From Cylindrospermum sp. NIES-4074 (GTDB taxonomy: Bacteria; Cyanobacteriota; Cyanobacteriia; Cyanobacteriales; Nostocaceae), in the NCBI GenBank assembly GCA_003994795.1, contig AP018270.1, positions 213,940 to 277,939 on the forward strand: 64,000 nucleotides of DNA, in the 5' to 3' direction. The first letter of the stretch is position 1. The number at the start of each line of letters is the position of its first letter. Below the pieces are notes generated by a model. That model saw only the letters and a program-made list of their open reading frames with translations. It was not told the DNA's origin and ran no database searches. Shown here one piece after another: positions 17,192 to 25,964 of the stretch. The position numbers and the translations under genes were made by a program.

Positions 17192-17228
17192 GTGTACAAT
17201 GAAACAGTACTTAATATATTAGGTGATT

Positions 17229-17792
17229 ATGATTAACTACCTTCACCTTAGAGGATATAGAAATTTATGTGAATATCTTAATCAACAGTGGTACAAGTTT
17301 GCTGAGGTTGAGGATATTAAAAAAAGGTGTAAGGGAATTTTACCAACACTGTATGACCCTAATGATAAAAGATTTGCTAACTACTTATGGAATCAATACT
17401 TAATTCAGTTTGTGTATTACGGAAAGCACCCTATCTTAAACTACACAAATTCAAACAAAATCAAGCGAAAGTACAAAGATACTTATGGGTGGGTATTAAT
17501 TAGTGACTGGGAGTATAAAGTAGATTATTTAGAAAAAATTATACTCTTTAATAAAGAACCCATAATTAAACTGTGGGAACCCAACTTAAGAAAGAGAATA
17601 AACGAAAGACAACGCAGAAAAACCGCAGAACAGTTGAGAAACAGGTTTAGATTAATGACTGATTCAGAAGCAATTTTAGAGGCTCAAAAACTAGGAATTT
17701 GCTGGAGATGCTTTAATGAAATCATACCCATGATGATCGACTGTGTAAGGTGCGGTGCAAAACAGGATACTACCCAAAACCTAAACTTATGA
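17229..17792 (+). CDS. Hypothetical protein with C-terminal zinc ribbon
   Basis: 187 aa. ATG 17229 is preceded by AGG at 17221-17223. The body is basic and tyrosine/tryptophan-rich (LWNQYLIQFVYYGKH, ERQRRKTAEQLRNRF) and the last 40 residues carry two CxxC pairs (CWRCFNE, CVRCGAK), a zinc ribbon. The stop overlaps the ATG of the HerA-like gene (ATGA). No family recognised; the position suggests an accessory nucleic-acid-binding partner of the ATPase. Confidence 0.65.
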   Translation: MINYLHLRGYRNLCEYLNQQWYKFAEVEDIKKRCKGILPTLYDPNDKRFANYLWNQYLIQFVYYGKHPILNYTNSNKIKRKYKDTYGWVLISDWEYKVDYLEKIILFNKEPIIKLWEPNLRKRINERQRRKTAEQLRNRFRLMTDSEAILEAQKLGICWRCFNEIIPMMIDCVRCGAKQDTTQNLNL

Positions 17793-18877
17793 CGAGACCA
17801 CTACCAAAAGCTACTCTCAAGCCTGATCAGACTAAAAAAGTAACGGAGGAGCGATCGCACTCTGGCATTTTCTTGGGGGAAAAATGCTACTGGAATCCTA
17901 CTACTTTGTCTAATGGACACATTTTAATTATTGGTATGTCTGGGAGTGGCAAAACCCAAACACTGAAATCTATTAGTTACGAATTACCAAAACTATTTCC
18001 TAACATTCGGCGAGTCATAATTGATTATCATGGTGATCAGCAATTACCTGATGAAGTGTACTATCCACTTAACATGGAATCACCTTATGGTATTAATCCT
18101 TTAACTATCGATTTAGACACTAAAGGAGGTGGCCCAGCATTACAAGCTATAGCAGTAGCCGCAATTCTACGAAAAGCCTTAACTATGGGAGCTAACCAAG
18201 AAGGGTTAGTTATTGAAATACTAACTAAATGCTATAAGCAACAAGGAATCTTTCAAGAAACCCCCAGCACTTGGAACAATAAACCCCCTACGTTTCAAAG
18301 CTTGCGTGATGAAATTCAATATAGGATAGAAGGCGGGTGCAAAGAGTCTAGCAAGTTAGCTTTGAAGCTTGCAGCAACGTTTGAATATGGTATATTTACT
18401 AAGCCCCAACCCAGTTTAAACTTACCTTTAATTAGATTTGACTTATCGGCACTTGGTAAAGTACCTGGTCTAGCTGCGATCGCATCTGAAGCCATATTAA
18501 AACAGCTTATGGACTCTCACCGCATCATGGGAGAAATAGAAGGAAAAGAGCCAAGAACCTATTGTTTTATAGACGAATCGAAGGAGGTCAAGGGCAGCAA
18601 AACTGTAAATATTATTGCAGGAGATGGTAGAAAATACGGCTTGTGCATCTGTGCAGGTTCTCAGCAGATTGCTGAGTTTAGCAAAGAAGTTATAGCAAAT
18701 ACTGCCACAAAAATTCTGTTGATGATTGATCAAACACAAGTTAAAGCAGTTTCCAATACATTTAGATTTTCAGCTAATTTAGTAGCACAATTGCAGCCGC
18801 TACAAGCATTGGTTAGAATGGGTAGCGAGGGGTTTCAAACCGATATCAAACCGTTTTATAAACGCTACCAAGAATAA
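17789..18877 (+). CDS. HerA/FtsK-like DNA-translocase ATPase (VirD4/TraD-like)
   Basis: 362 aa from ATG 17789. Walker A is IIGMSGSGKTQTLKS (about residues 49-63), followed by RRVIIDYHGD, a typical HerA/VirD4 element. Walker B is RTYCFIDESKEV (about 253-264), and the downstream CICAGSQQIAEFSKEVIANT is the glutamine-containing conserved stretch of this class. It is shorter than conjugative coupling proteins (500-700 aa) and lacks obvious membrane helices, so membrane attachment may come from the neighbouring membrane proteins. A role in plasmid DNA transfer or processing is inferred. Confidence 0.78.
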   Translation: MTRPLPKATLKPDQTKKVTEERSHSGIFLGEKCYWNPTTLSNGHILIIGMSGSGKTQTLKSISYELPKLFPNIRRVIIDYHGDQQLPDEVYYPLNMESPYGINPLTIDLDTKGGGPALQAIAVAAILRKALTMGANQEGLVIEILTKCYKQQGIFQETPSTWNNKPPTFQSLRDEIQYRIEGGCKESSKLALKLAATFEYGIFTKPQPSLNLPLIRFDLSALGKVPGLAAIASEAILKQLMDSHRIMGEIEGKEPRTYCFIDESKEVKGSKTVNIIAGDGRKYGLCICAGSQQIAEFSKEVIANTATKILLMIDQTQVKAVSNTFRFSANLVAQLQPLQALVRMGSEGFQTDIKPFYKRYQE

Positions 18878-18879
18878 AC

Positions 18880-19048
18880 AACTATTAATAAATACTGCTG
18901 TAGTGGGTGCGTTCGGCCTTGCCGTGCCGGAGGCGATCGCTTTATTCTTCATTCTTGGGGGAAAATCCAAGACACAGGAAGAGTCTGCTATGGCTAAAAG
19001 TATTACCCAGCAGTTACCAATGCCTGAAAATTATCCTTTTGGTGTCTA
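18880..19048 (+). pseudogene. Broken duplicate of the 5' end of the adaptor gene at 24756
   Basis: From AACTATTAATAAATACTGCT at about 18880 the DNA matches the first about 150 bp of the gene at 24756 (AATTATTAATAAATATTGCT), including CTTCATTCTTGGGGGAAAAT and TATTACCCA. It is interrupted by a GC-rich HIP1-containing repeat (about 18910-18942) and has lost the frame and start. It runs straight into CRISPR array 1. Confidence 0.65.
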
Positions 19049-19454
19049 GTTTTAATCCCCTTGCGGGGAATTAGTTAGCGGAAAGTTCAGCTATTTTATC
19101 AAAAGAATATTGGGGTTTGAAGTTTCAACCCCCTTGCGGGGAATTAGTTAGCGGAAAGATAGAAAACAATGACAACAGATCAATTAATTGAAAGCTTCAA
19201 TCCCCTTGCGGGGAATTAGTTAGCGGAAAGTCACAGCAGTATTTTGACTTCTTGCTGCAAGTGATGGGGTTTCAATCCCCTTGCGGGGAATTAGTTAGCG
19301 GAAAGTGTAGATTATTGTTTTGTAACCACAGACTATTTTCTGTTTCAATCCCCTTGCGGGGAATTAGTTAGCGGAAAGATCATTAGAGGTCATCATGGCT
19401 AATACCTACTTCATTAAGTTTCAATCCCCTTACGGGGAATTAGTTAGCGGAAAG
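19049..19454 (-). CRISPR. CRISPR array 1: six 37-bp repeats, five spacers
   Basis: Repeats start at 19049, 19122, 19194, 19269, 19342 and 19418, with spacers of 35-39 bp. The plus-strand repeat begins GTTTCAATCCCCTTGCGGGG and ends AGTTAGCGGAAAG. The leader-like sequence lies to the right (shared with array 2) and the leftmost repeat is the most degenerate (GTTTTAATCC), so transcription runs on the minus strand. There the repeat ends ATTGAAAC, the 8-nt crRNA tag known from type I-D/III systems. No cas gene is in the window. Confidence 0.95.
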
Positions 19455-19735
19455 ACCGCCCTCTGAAACCTAGTCTAGAAGCAAATCCCTGGTAGAGTTT
19501 TGGCAGACCTCAAATAAAACTTTATTTCAGGCTGACAACAACTGCCCATTGAAACTTTGGGAAATGTTACAAGTATTGAATTTTCGAGGTTCTGGCGATT
19601 TGGCAGACCCCCCAGGGTTTTTGACCTCGCTACAGGGTTGCCAAACATCAAGCTATTTAAATCATCATATTACTAAGTTAAGTCTTATCTAAGTAATCTT
19701 AATTTAACTATACATTGCTTCCACTACCACTTGAA
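19455..19735 (-). promoter_or_regulatory. CRISPR leader of array 1
   Basis: About 280 bp, AT-rich, clearly similar to the sequence after array 2 (46832-47095): both start ACCGCC, carry GAAACCTAGTC, CCTGG(T/C)AG(A/G)GTTTTGGCA, GGTTCTGGCGATTTGGCA and GGGTTTTTGACCTCGCTA. It is adjacent to the best-conserved end of the array. The promoter and the spacer-acquisition site should lie here. Confidence 0.75.
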
Positions 19736-19823
19736 ACGAGTTACCTAAGCCTCGCGCTCACAGGAATATGCTGTATGCGGGAAGCTGAATCACAAAGAGT
19801 GTTTTTACTGTCCACTACCCCCT

Positions 19824-19996
19824 AAGAATTTCACATCTGGTTCTTAGTGGATGACTGTTAGATATGCGATCGCCTACGGTGTGCCGAGTGCCCATCACAT
19901 CCCACCACCATTTCCCTCAAGAATCACCACTCCCCAACTGCCAAAAAGCGAACTGACAAGTCAGCGCTTCGCTATTGCCTACGGTGTTTAACAATT
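19824..19996 (+). repeat. Direct repeat to the left of the NACHT-LRR gene
   Basis: The segment with AAGAATTTC, GATGACTGTTAGATATGCGA and TTTCCCTCAAGAATCACCAC, then AAGTCAGCGCTTCGCTAT, recurs in the same order and orientation after the gene (23543-23765, where an extra partial unit is inserted). The remaining stretch 19736-20139 has no gene; a start region for the NACHT gene must lie at its right end. Confidence 0.7.
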
Positions 19997-20139
19997 CAGC
20001 CTATATTGCTCAGTGACAGCTTCCATTATTACCAATAATGTGGAAATTACTTAGGGAATTGGGTATGGGTTGCTGATAAAATGAGGTTTATGTATTAAGT
20101 ATCTAGTCTGTAACCATATATTAGATTGAAATTGCACAT

Positions 20140-23100
20140 ATGCCAGTTTTAACAACCTTGCTTACTATCCTTGCCCCTGCTGTAGCCAAGACAATACTTT
20201 CTTCCTGGCTTCAAGAGAGGACGTTGGCGACGGCTGTTGGCGAAGAGATAATAGATAAGCTTAAAGACTTGATTAGTGATTCTCCTGGACAAAAAACGGC
20301 ACAGCGCAGCATTGAAGCGATCGCAAAACAGATTGCTGAACAGATGCGTCCTATCTTTAATATAGAGGCCGCCAGCCTCAGCGAAAACAGCCGCAATGCA
20401 ATTTTGTTAGATATTGCTGCCACATTACGTCAAGCTGATGTCACCAGTGAGTTGCTGATGAGTTGTAACTTAGATGCAAAACCCTTGATGGCACATCTGC
20501 GGAAAGCTTACCCAGAAGCAGGTAAACACTTTAACCGCAATGAAACTGCTCTCTACGAGCGGATGTTAGAAGAGGTGAGTTTAGGTATAATCTCGGTCGC
20601 GCCCCAGCTAGAAGGTTTCACTGTCAGTTATTCTGCGGAAACTCTGCACCGACTTGAGGAACTGGCGCAAACAATTACAACATTATATGAACAGTCACGA
20701 CGAGAAGCGGCTGACTTTGCGAGTAATTACCGAAACAGCGTCAAACGCGAACTTGACAAGCTGGAGATATTTGGACTGCCTGCAATGAATAACATAACAA
20801 GCAGACAGAGCTTAAGTAATGCTTTTGTCAAGCTCTCCGCCATCTGTCACTCTCAAGATGAGCGAGATAGAGAAGCTGAAATACTTAGTCAAAGTTTGAC
20901 AGCGAAAACATCTGATTCTGACCAACAGGAGGAACAACTAAACAGCAGACGCTCAAAACCAATAGACGAAACGATCGCTTCTTCTCGGCGGTTGGTGATT
21001 CGGGGTGATGCAGGTGCTGGTAAAAGTACGTTGCTTCAGTGGCTAGCGGTACGTGCTGCTAATCAAAGCTTTCCCCCCAATTTGGCTCATTGGAATCACC
21101 TAATTCCCTTTTTTATCCGTTTAAGGTCATGGGTGAATGATGGCTTTCCCACACCCGAAAAATTCCCTCAACGCATTGCTGATAACTTTGTTGAGACTAT
21201 GCCCAGAGGGTGGGTACATCAATGCCTCAAGGTAGGCTCTGCATTGGTATTGATAGATGGTGTGGATGAACTACCACGAGAACAACGCCAAGCATTTTTT
21301 GAGCGACTTCAAAGCCTAGTAGAAGACTTTCCCAATGCCCGTTATATTGTCACATCGCGTCCTGCTGGATTGAAAGACGCTCAAGGGGAAATATGGCAAG
21401 AGTGGGAAACTTGGACAGAGAAGGAAAAATTTCTCAATTTGTCGTTGGAATCTATGAATTCTACGGATATTGAGCAGTTTATTACTCAGTGGCATGATGC
21501 CCTCAAAAATGCCAAGCGCCCTGAAGATGAATCGATAGATTTAACATCTACTGCAAGTAATCTGCAACGCTTACTGCGTCAACGTTCTGAGTTACGGCGT
21601 CTGGCTACTACCCCGTTATTATGTGCCATGATTTGTGCCCTACATCGGGAGCGAGCAGATAACTTGCCCACGGAACGGATTACGCTTTATAGAGACTGTA
21701 TTGATATGCTCTTAAACCGCCGTGACCAAGGGCGGAAAGTCCCACTTGAGCTTGAAAAGACCTATCCGGCTGAGTGGTCTGAAAGTCGGAAAATGGCATT
21801 AATCCAAAGTTTTGCTTACTGGTTGATGGAAAATAATTTTTCTGATACTGAAAAAAATAGAGTTGATGCCCATTTTGACCGTCGTTTGCAGCTGATGAAC
21901 CTGCCAAAAGAAGTCACAGGGGCAAAAATCCGCGACCTATTTGTAGAAAGAGCAGCACTTTTGCGGGAACCAGTAATTGGGCGGATTGATTTTGCACACC
22001 GTACTTTTCAGGAATATCTCACAGCAAAAGCCGCACTTGATGAAGATAGTATTAATGTCTTGCTACAACGCGCCCAGGATGATCTATGGCGCGAAGCAAT
22101 TATTGTAGCTGCGGGGCTAGCTCGTCGTAAAGAGTGTAATGAACTGCTGAGAAACTTACTCCAGCAGGGTAATGATACACCAGACAAACGTCATTATCTA
22201 CATTTGCTAGCAGTGGCCTGTTTGGAAACAAGTGTAGAAGTAGATCCCGATGTGCGTAAAGAGGTGCTAAACCAAGCTCAAGCTCTCTTGCCTCCAAAAG
22301 ATGAAGACGAGGTGGGAATGGTGGCTAGAGCGGGTGATGCAATTGTGCCTTTGCTTGCGCCGAACCCAAACTATTATCAGGACGACGCTGTTTATTGTGT
22401 CCAAGCATTAGCTAAAATTGGCAGTTCTGCTGCTATGGCAATTCTGACTGACTATGCAAAAAGTACTAGCTACGACTTAACTGAAAGTTTGTGTAAAGCG
22501 TGGAATGATTTTGACCGCAGTGCTTATGCTCAGAAAGTTTTATCTCAAACTAACAGCAATAGAATAATTGCCTACGATCTGGCTTCAGGGGATGGTTTTG
22601 AGTATCTTAACCATATCTCTTTTCTGAAGATAGTACGTCCAAAATTAGCAGACTTCAGTCCTCTCAAAAATCTAACGAATCTGACTCAATTGGAGATAGA
22701 CTACGAAAATACTAATAGTCATGGACTCAGCACACTTAGAGATTTTTCCAATCTGACTAGTTTAAGATTAAGGGGAGATGCAATTAGCGACCTTAGCCCC
22801 CTGGCAACTCTTTCCAATCTGACTAGTTTAAGATTAAGGGGAGATGCAATTAGCGACCTTAGCCCCCTGGCAACTCTTTCCAATCTGACTAATTTAGATT
22901 TAAGTGGAGATGTAATTAGCGACATTAGCCCCTTGGCAACTCTTTCCAATCTGACTAATTTAGATTTAAGTGGAGAAGCAATTATCGACATTAGCCCCTT
23001 GGCAACTCTTTCCAATCTGACTTATTTAGATTTAAGTGGAGAAGCAATTATCGACATTAGCCCCTTGGCAACTCTTTCCAATCTGACTAATTTAAATTTA

Positions 23101-23499
23101 AGCGGAGGTAAAATTAGCGACATTAGCCCCTTGGCAACTCTTTCCAATCTGACTAATTTAGATTTAAGTGGAGATGAAATTAGCGACCTTAGCTCCTTGG
23201 CAACTCTTTCCAATCTGACTACTTTAATATTAAGCGGAGGTGAAATTAGCGACCTTAGCCCCTTGGCAACTCTTTCCAATCTGACTACTTTAATATTAAG
23301 CGGAGATGTAATTAGCGACCTTAGCTCCTTGGCAACTCTTTCCAATCTGACTATATTAGGGTTATTCGGAGGTGAAATTAGCGACCTTAGCCCCTTGGCA
23401 ACTCTTTCCAATCTGACTACTTTAGGGTTATCCAGACGTGCAACTATCGACCTTAGTCCACTTGCACAATTAACTAATTTAAATATTGAAAGACTTTAG
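20140..23499 (+). CDS. NACHT NTPase with C-terminal leucine-rich repeats (bacterial NLR-like)
   Basis: 1119 aa. Residues 1-250 form a helical N-terminal region of unknown type with a weakly hydrophobic start. The NACHT NTPase core has Walker A GDAGAGKST (289-297), Walker B ALVLIDGVDELP (about 368-379), a sensor-like YIVTSRPAG (about 404) and the winged-helix part FAHRTFQEYLTAKAAL (about 622-637). A HEAT-like region (about 650-800) is followed by internalin-type 22-aa LRRs to the end. Bacterial NACHT proteins with variable sensors are known anti-phage STAND proteins, so defence is the likely role; the ligand and effector are unknown. A CRISPR array lies upstream and VapBC downstream. Confidence 0.88.
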   Translation: MPVLTTLLTILAPAVAKTILSSWLQERTLATAVGEEIIDKLKDLISDSPGQKTAQRSIEAIAKQIAEQMRPIFNIEAASLSENSRNAILLDIAATLRQADVTSELLMSCNLDAKPLMAHLRKAYPEAGKHFNRNETALYERMLEEVSLGIISVAPQLEGFTVSYSAETLHRLEELAQTITTLYEQSRREAADFASNYRNSVKRELDKLEIFGLPAMNNITSRQSLSNAFVKLSAICHSQDERDREAEILSQSLTAKTSDSDQQEEQLNSRRSKPIDETIASSRRLVIRGDAGAGKSTLLQWLAVRAANQSFPPNLAHWNHLIPFFIRLRSWVNDGFPTPEKFPQRIADNFVETMPRGWVHQCLKVGSALVLIDGVDELPREQRQAFFERLQSLVEDFPNARYIVTSRPAGLKDAQGEIWQEWETWTEKEKFLNLSLESMNSTDIEQFITQWHDALKNAKRPEDESIDLTSTASNLQRLLRQRSELRRLATTPLLCAMICALHRERADNLPTERITLYRDCIDMLLNRRDQGRKVPLELEKTYPAEWSESRKMALIQSFAYWLMENNFSDTEKNRVDAHFDRRLQLMNLPKEVTGAKIRDLFVERAALLREPVIGRIDFAHRTFQEYLTAKAALDEDSINVLLQRAQDDLWREAIIVAAGLARRKECNELLRNLLQQGNDTPDKRHYLHLLAVACLETSVEVDPDVRKEVLNQAQALLPPKDEDEVGMVARAGDAIVPLLAPNPNYYQDDAVYCVQALAKIGSSAAMAILTDYAKSTSYDLTESLCKAWNDFDRSAYAQKVLSQTNSNRIIAYDLASGDGFEYLNHISFLKIVRPKLADFSPLKNLTNLTQLEIDYENTNSHGLSTLRDFSNLTSLRLRGDAISDLSPLATLSNLTSLRLRGDAISDLSPLATLSNLTNLDLSGDVISDISPLATLSNLTNLDLSGEAIIDISPLATLSNLTYLDLSGEAIIDISPLATLSNLTNLNLSGGKISDISPLATLSNLTNLDLSGDEISDLSSLATLSNLTTLILSGGEISDLSPLATLSNLTTLILSGDVISDLSSLATLSNLTILGLFGGEISDLSPLATLSNLTTLGLSRRATIDLSPLAQLTNLNIERL
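22736..23476 (+). repeat. 66-bp tandem repeats coding for LRRs
   Basis: About 11 units of 66 bp, with near-constant cores such as CTTTCCAATCTGACTA and TTAGCCCC(C/T)TGGCAACT, each coding 22 residues of the form DLSPLATLSNLTxLxLSG. Several neighbouring units are almost identical at DNA level, including silent sites, which implies recent duplication or gene conversion and likely copy-number variation between strains. Confidence 0.9.
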
Positions 23500-23542
23500 T
23501 ACAAAGTTACAATTGCAGATTAAAATTCAGGGTCTTCCACAT

Positions 23543-23765
23543 AAGAATTTCGCGTCTTAACCAAGAGTGGATAACTGTTAGATATGCGATTGGCTGCACA
23601 GTTGTGCCGGAAGCGATCGCATCTCCACTGCCATTTCCCCTAAGAATGCTCCTCTGCCCAACTGCCAAAAAGCGATCGCATCCCCACCACTATTTCCCTC
23701 AAGAATCACCACTCCCCAACTGTCAAAAAGCGAACTGGCAAGTCAGCGCTTCGCTATCGCCTCCG
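23543..23765 (+). repeat. Direct repeat to the right of the NACHT-LRR gene
   Basis: Matches 19824-19996 (GTTAGATATGCGAT, TTTCCCTCAAGAATCACCAC, AAGTCAGCGCTTCGCTAT). It contains two TTTCCCCYAAGAAT-type motifs and several HIP1 sites. The gap 23500-23933 has no gene apart from spurious frames through these repeats. Confidence 0.7.
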
Positions 23766-23933
23766 TCACGGCCGAACGCTAATTTCTATCCTAGCAGCCT
23801 GCCAAAAGCAAAAATGAGGGGCGTTAGGGAGACGCAAGCGTGGGAAATTTTAAATATGGGGATTAAAATAAAATTAGCGATTCAGTAGGGTTTTTAATTA
23901 GCAAGTAGTTAGCAGCAAGTGTATAGAGGTAGT

Positions 23934-24185
23934 ATGATATCTATTAATTTACAACATATTAAGCCTAGTGTAATTGCCAAATTGCAACAATTGGCTCAAC
24001 AAAATCACCGGAGTTTAGAGGAAGAAATTACAGCGATTTTAGAACAGGTTACACAAGAAAACGTTATTGCTCAAAAAAGGCAGTGGTCGCCAAACTTTTT
24101 TGAGCGTACCAGTGGGGCTTGGCAAGGTGAGGACTTAGTGAGAGAAGTGCAAGAGGCAGCACAGGAAAGAGAACCTTTGTTATGA
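23934..24185 (+). CDS. vapB: VapB/FitA-type antitoxin (ribbon-helix-helix)
   Basis: 83 aa from ATG 23934, chosen because AGAGG precedes it by about 6 bp; an upstream GTG (23919) lacks this. The N-terminal ISINLQHIKPSVIAKLQQLA and NHRSLEEEITAILEQV fit a FitA-like ribbon-helix-helix DNA-binding domain. The C-terminal tail (residues about 55-83) should wrap the toxin. The stop overlaps the toxin ATG (TTATGA), as usual for toxin-antitoxin pairs, and the complex probably represses its own promoter. Confidence 0.85.
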   Translation: MISINLQHIKPSVIAKLQQLAQQNHRSLEEEITAILEQVTQENVIAQKRQWSPNFFERTSGAWQGEDLVREVQEAAQEREPLL

Positions 24186-24583
24186 GTTATTTATTAGATA
24201 CTAATACTTGTATTCGCTATCTGAATAAAAGTAATAATAAAATTGTCAGCCGATTAAGTTTTTTATCTCCTGATGATGTGTTTATTTGTGATGTTGTGAA
24301 GTTTGAGCTTTATTATGGTGCATATAATAGTGTTAGACAAAGTGAAAATTTAGCAACGCTGAAAGTCTTTTTTAATGATTTTGTGAGCATACCATTTGAG
24401 GGGAAAGCCGCAGAAGTTTGTGGTTATATTCGTTCTCAATTAAAGCAGAAGGGAACACCAATAGGTGTATATGATTTACAAATCGCTGCTATTGCCATAG
24501 CCAACGATTTAATTTTGGTGACTCATAATGTAGCTGAGTTCAGCCGACTTGAGGATTTAAAATACGAAGATTGGGAAGCTTGA
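24182..24583 (+). CDS. vapC: VapC-type toxin (PIN-domain ribonuclease)
   Basis: 133 aa. The PIN acidic residues are in LLDTNTCIRYL (Asp6), DVVKFELYYG (Glu about 42), GVYDLQIAAIA (Asp about 99) and LVTHNVAEFSRL (Asn/Glu, about 117-122). VapC toxins cut tRNA or rRNA and are held inactive by VapB. All key residues are present, so the pair looks functional. A rho-independent terminator lies at 24689-24719. Confidence 0.9.
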   Translation: MSYLLDTNTCIRYLNKSNNKIVSRLSFLSPDDVFICDVVKFELYYGAYNSVRQSENLATLKVFFNDFVSIPFEGKAAEVCGYIRSQLKQKGTPIGVYDLQIAAIAIANDLILVTHNVAEFSRLEDLKYEDWEA

Positions 24584-24688
24584 GTTTTTTCACTCTTGAT
24601 TTATGGGGGAGCGCAAAACACGCACCAGGGGTGATTGAGGATAGAAGCATGGCGGATTGAAACCTAAATAGTTTTACTGTAAAATTAG

Positions 24689-24719
24689 GTAGAGAACATT
24701 CTAGATTCTCTACTTTTTT
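24689..24719 (+). terminator. Rho-independent terminator
   Basis: GTAGAGAA (24689-24696) pairs with TTCTCTAC (24706-24713) and is followed by six T. It lies between VapC and the adaptor-like gene and would end the vapBC transcript. Confidence 0.7.
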
Positions 24720-24755
24720 GTATTTATATGCTTTTTATTTCACAGTTTTCATTTT

Positions 24756-25964
24756 ATGAAGGTTACAAAGAATAACCAATTATTAATAAATATTGCTGTG
24801 GTGGGGGCGATCGCTCTACTCTTCATTCTTGGGGGAAAATCCAAGACTGTGGAAAAACCCGCAATAGCTGAGAATATTACCCAACCAACAACACCCAACG
24901 ATGAGGATGAGGAGAAGTTACCCAATTCAATTTTACAAAAAAATCGCCCCTTAAAAATGAGTATATCTGTTGATAGTCCCTCATTTTTAAAGGTGCAGTT
25001 AGGAGATGAGATTAAAGAAGGGCAAGTGATTTCTGACAATTCTACAGAGCGCCAACGGCTTGAGCGTCAGAAAAAGTCTATTCAATTACAAATAGATAAC
25101 CTTAATTCTAAAACTCTAATTGCACCTACATCACCACCACCTACACCACAATTAAGAAGCCTTCCCCCTGCTGCTTTTGAGGAGGAACAAGCAAATATAT
25201 CTCAAGCTCAACTAAAGCTAAAACAGGCTAGAGCAGTGCTGGCTAGCCGCTCTAAGCTACTAACAACCGACAACCCAGAGCGACGGGCTGAATTTGAAAA
25301 GGCTGGGGCGGCTCTTGCTCTTGCATCTCAAAAGATTGAGGAACAAGAGCAAATGATCGCCGCTATGAACGATATGAAAATGCAGCCGGAAATATTGCAG
25401 CATGAACAGTCCAAGTTGAAAAAACTGCAATCAGAACTTAACCAAGCACAATCAGAAGTTGAACAAACACAGGCTAAGTTATCCGCTGCTGCTATTGTCC
25501 AGAGTCAGGAATTAGAGCAACTGCAAACTAATGTAGCCTTGGCAGAATCAGAGTTAAAAGTTAGCAAGTCTAGACTAGAAACAGCGCGTACACATCGCCA
25601 AGTTCAGGAGTATCAGGCATCAGTTGAGGAGTCAAAGCGATCGCAAAGTGAAACCCAAGCTAAACAAGATTTTGAGCGCTCTAGACTTCAATATGAGGAG
25701 GCTGTGAGAAACAAGGATTACCAACTCGCCCAACTGGGTATTTCACTCTCCACAGTTGAGGATAAATTAGCTGATATCCCTATTGTCAGGAGTCCGCGCA
25801 GTGGGTATGTTAAAAAAATCAAACCTTGGGTGGGCAAAGATGGGAAATACACGACTACTATTACTATTGCTGCTGCTGATATTTCCCCTAAGAATGGAGT
25901 CGGCACTAAGTCAAAACCCCCAACTACGACAAACGCCGACACTAACCCCGACAACACCCCCTAA
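24756..25964 (+). CDS. HlyD-like membrane-fusion/adaptor protein with long coiled coil
   Basis: 402 aa. One N-terminal membrane helix (INIAVVGAIALLFILGG, about residues 11-27) is followed by a Pro/Asp-rich linker, a lipoyl-like half (FLKVQLGDEIKEGQVISD, about 77-94), a long Q/E-rich coiled coil (about 98-335) and a second lipoyl half (IPIVRSPRSGYVKKIKPWVG). The beta-barrel domain of complete adaptors is short or missing, and the tail after AAADISPKNG is low-complexity. Its last 125 bp overlap the next gene in another frame. The two probably form an envelope-spanning complex. Confidence 0.75.
   Translation: MKVTKNNQLLINIAVVGAIALLFILGGKSKTVEKPAIAENITQPTTPNDEDEEKLPNSILQKNRPLKMSISVDSPSFLKVQLGDEIKEGQVISDNSTERQRLERQKKSIQLQIDNLNSKTLIAPTSPPPTPQLRSLPPAAFEEEQANISQAQLKLKQARAVLASRSKLLTTDNPERRAEFEKAGAALALASQKIEEQEQMIAAMNDMKMQPEILQHEQSKLKKLQSELNQAQSEVEQTQAKLSAAAIVQSQELEQLQTNVALAESELKVSKSRLETARTHRQVQEYQASVEESKRSQSETQAKQDFERSRLQYEEAVRNKDYQLAQLGISLSTVEDKLADIPIVRSPRSGYVKKIKPWVGKDGKYTTTITIAAADISPKNGVGTKSKPPTTTNADTNPDNTP

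Noticed and set aside
22719-23411. Minus-strand frames opposite the LRR region
   Set aside because: Periodic shadows (RLERVAKGLRSLI) of the 66-bp coding repeat.
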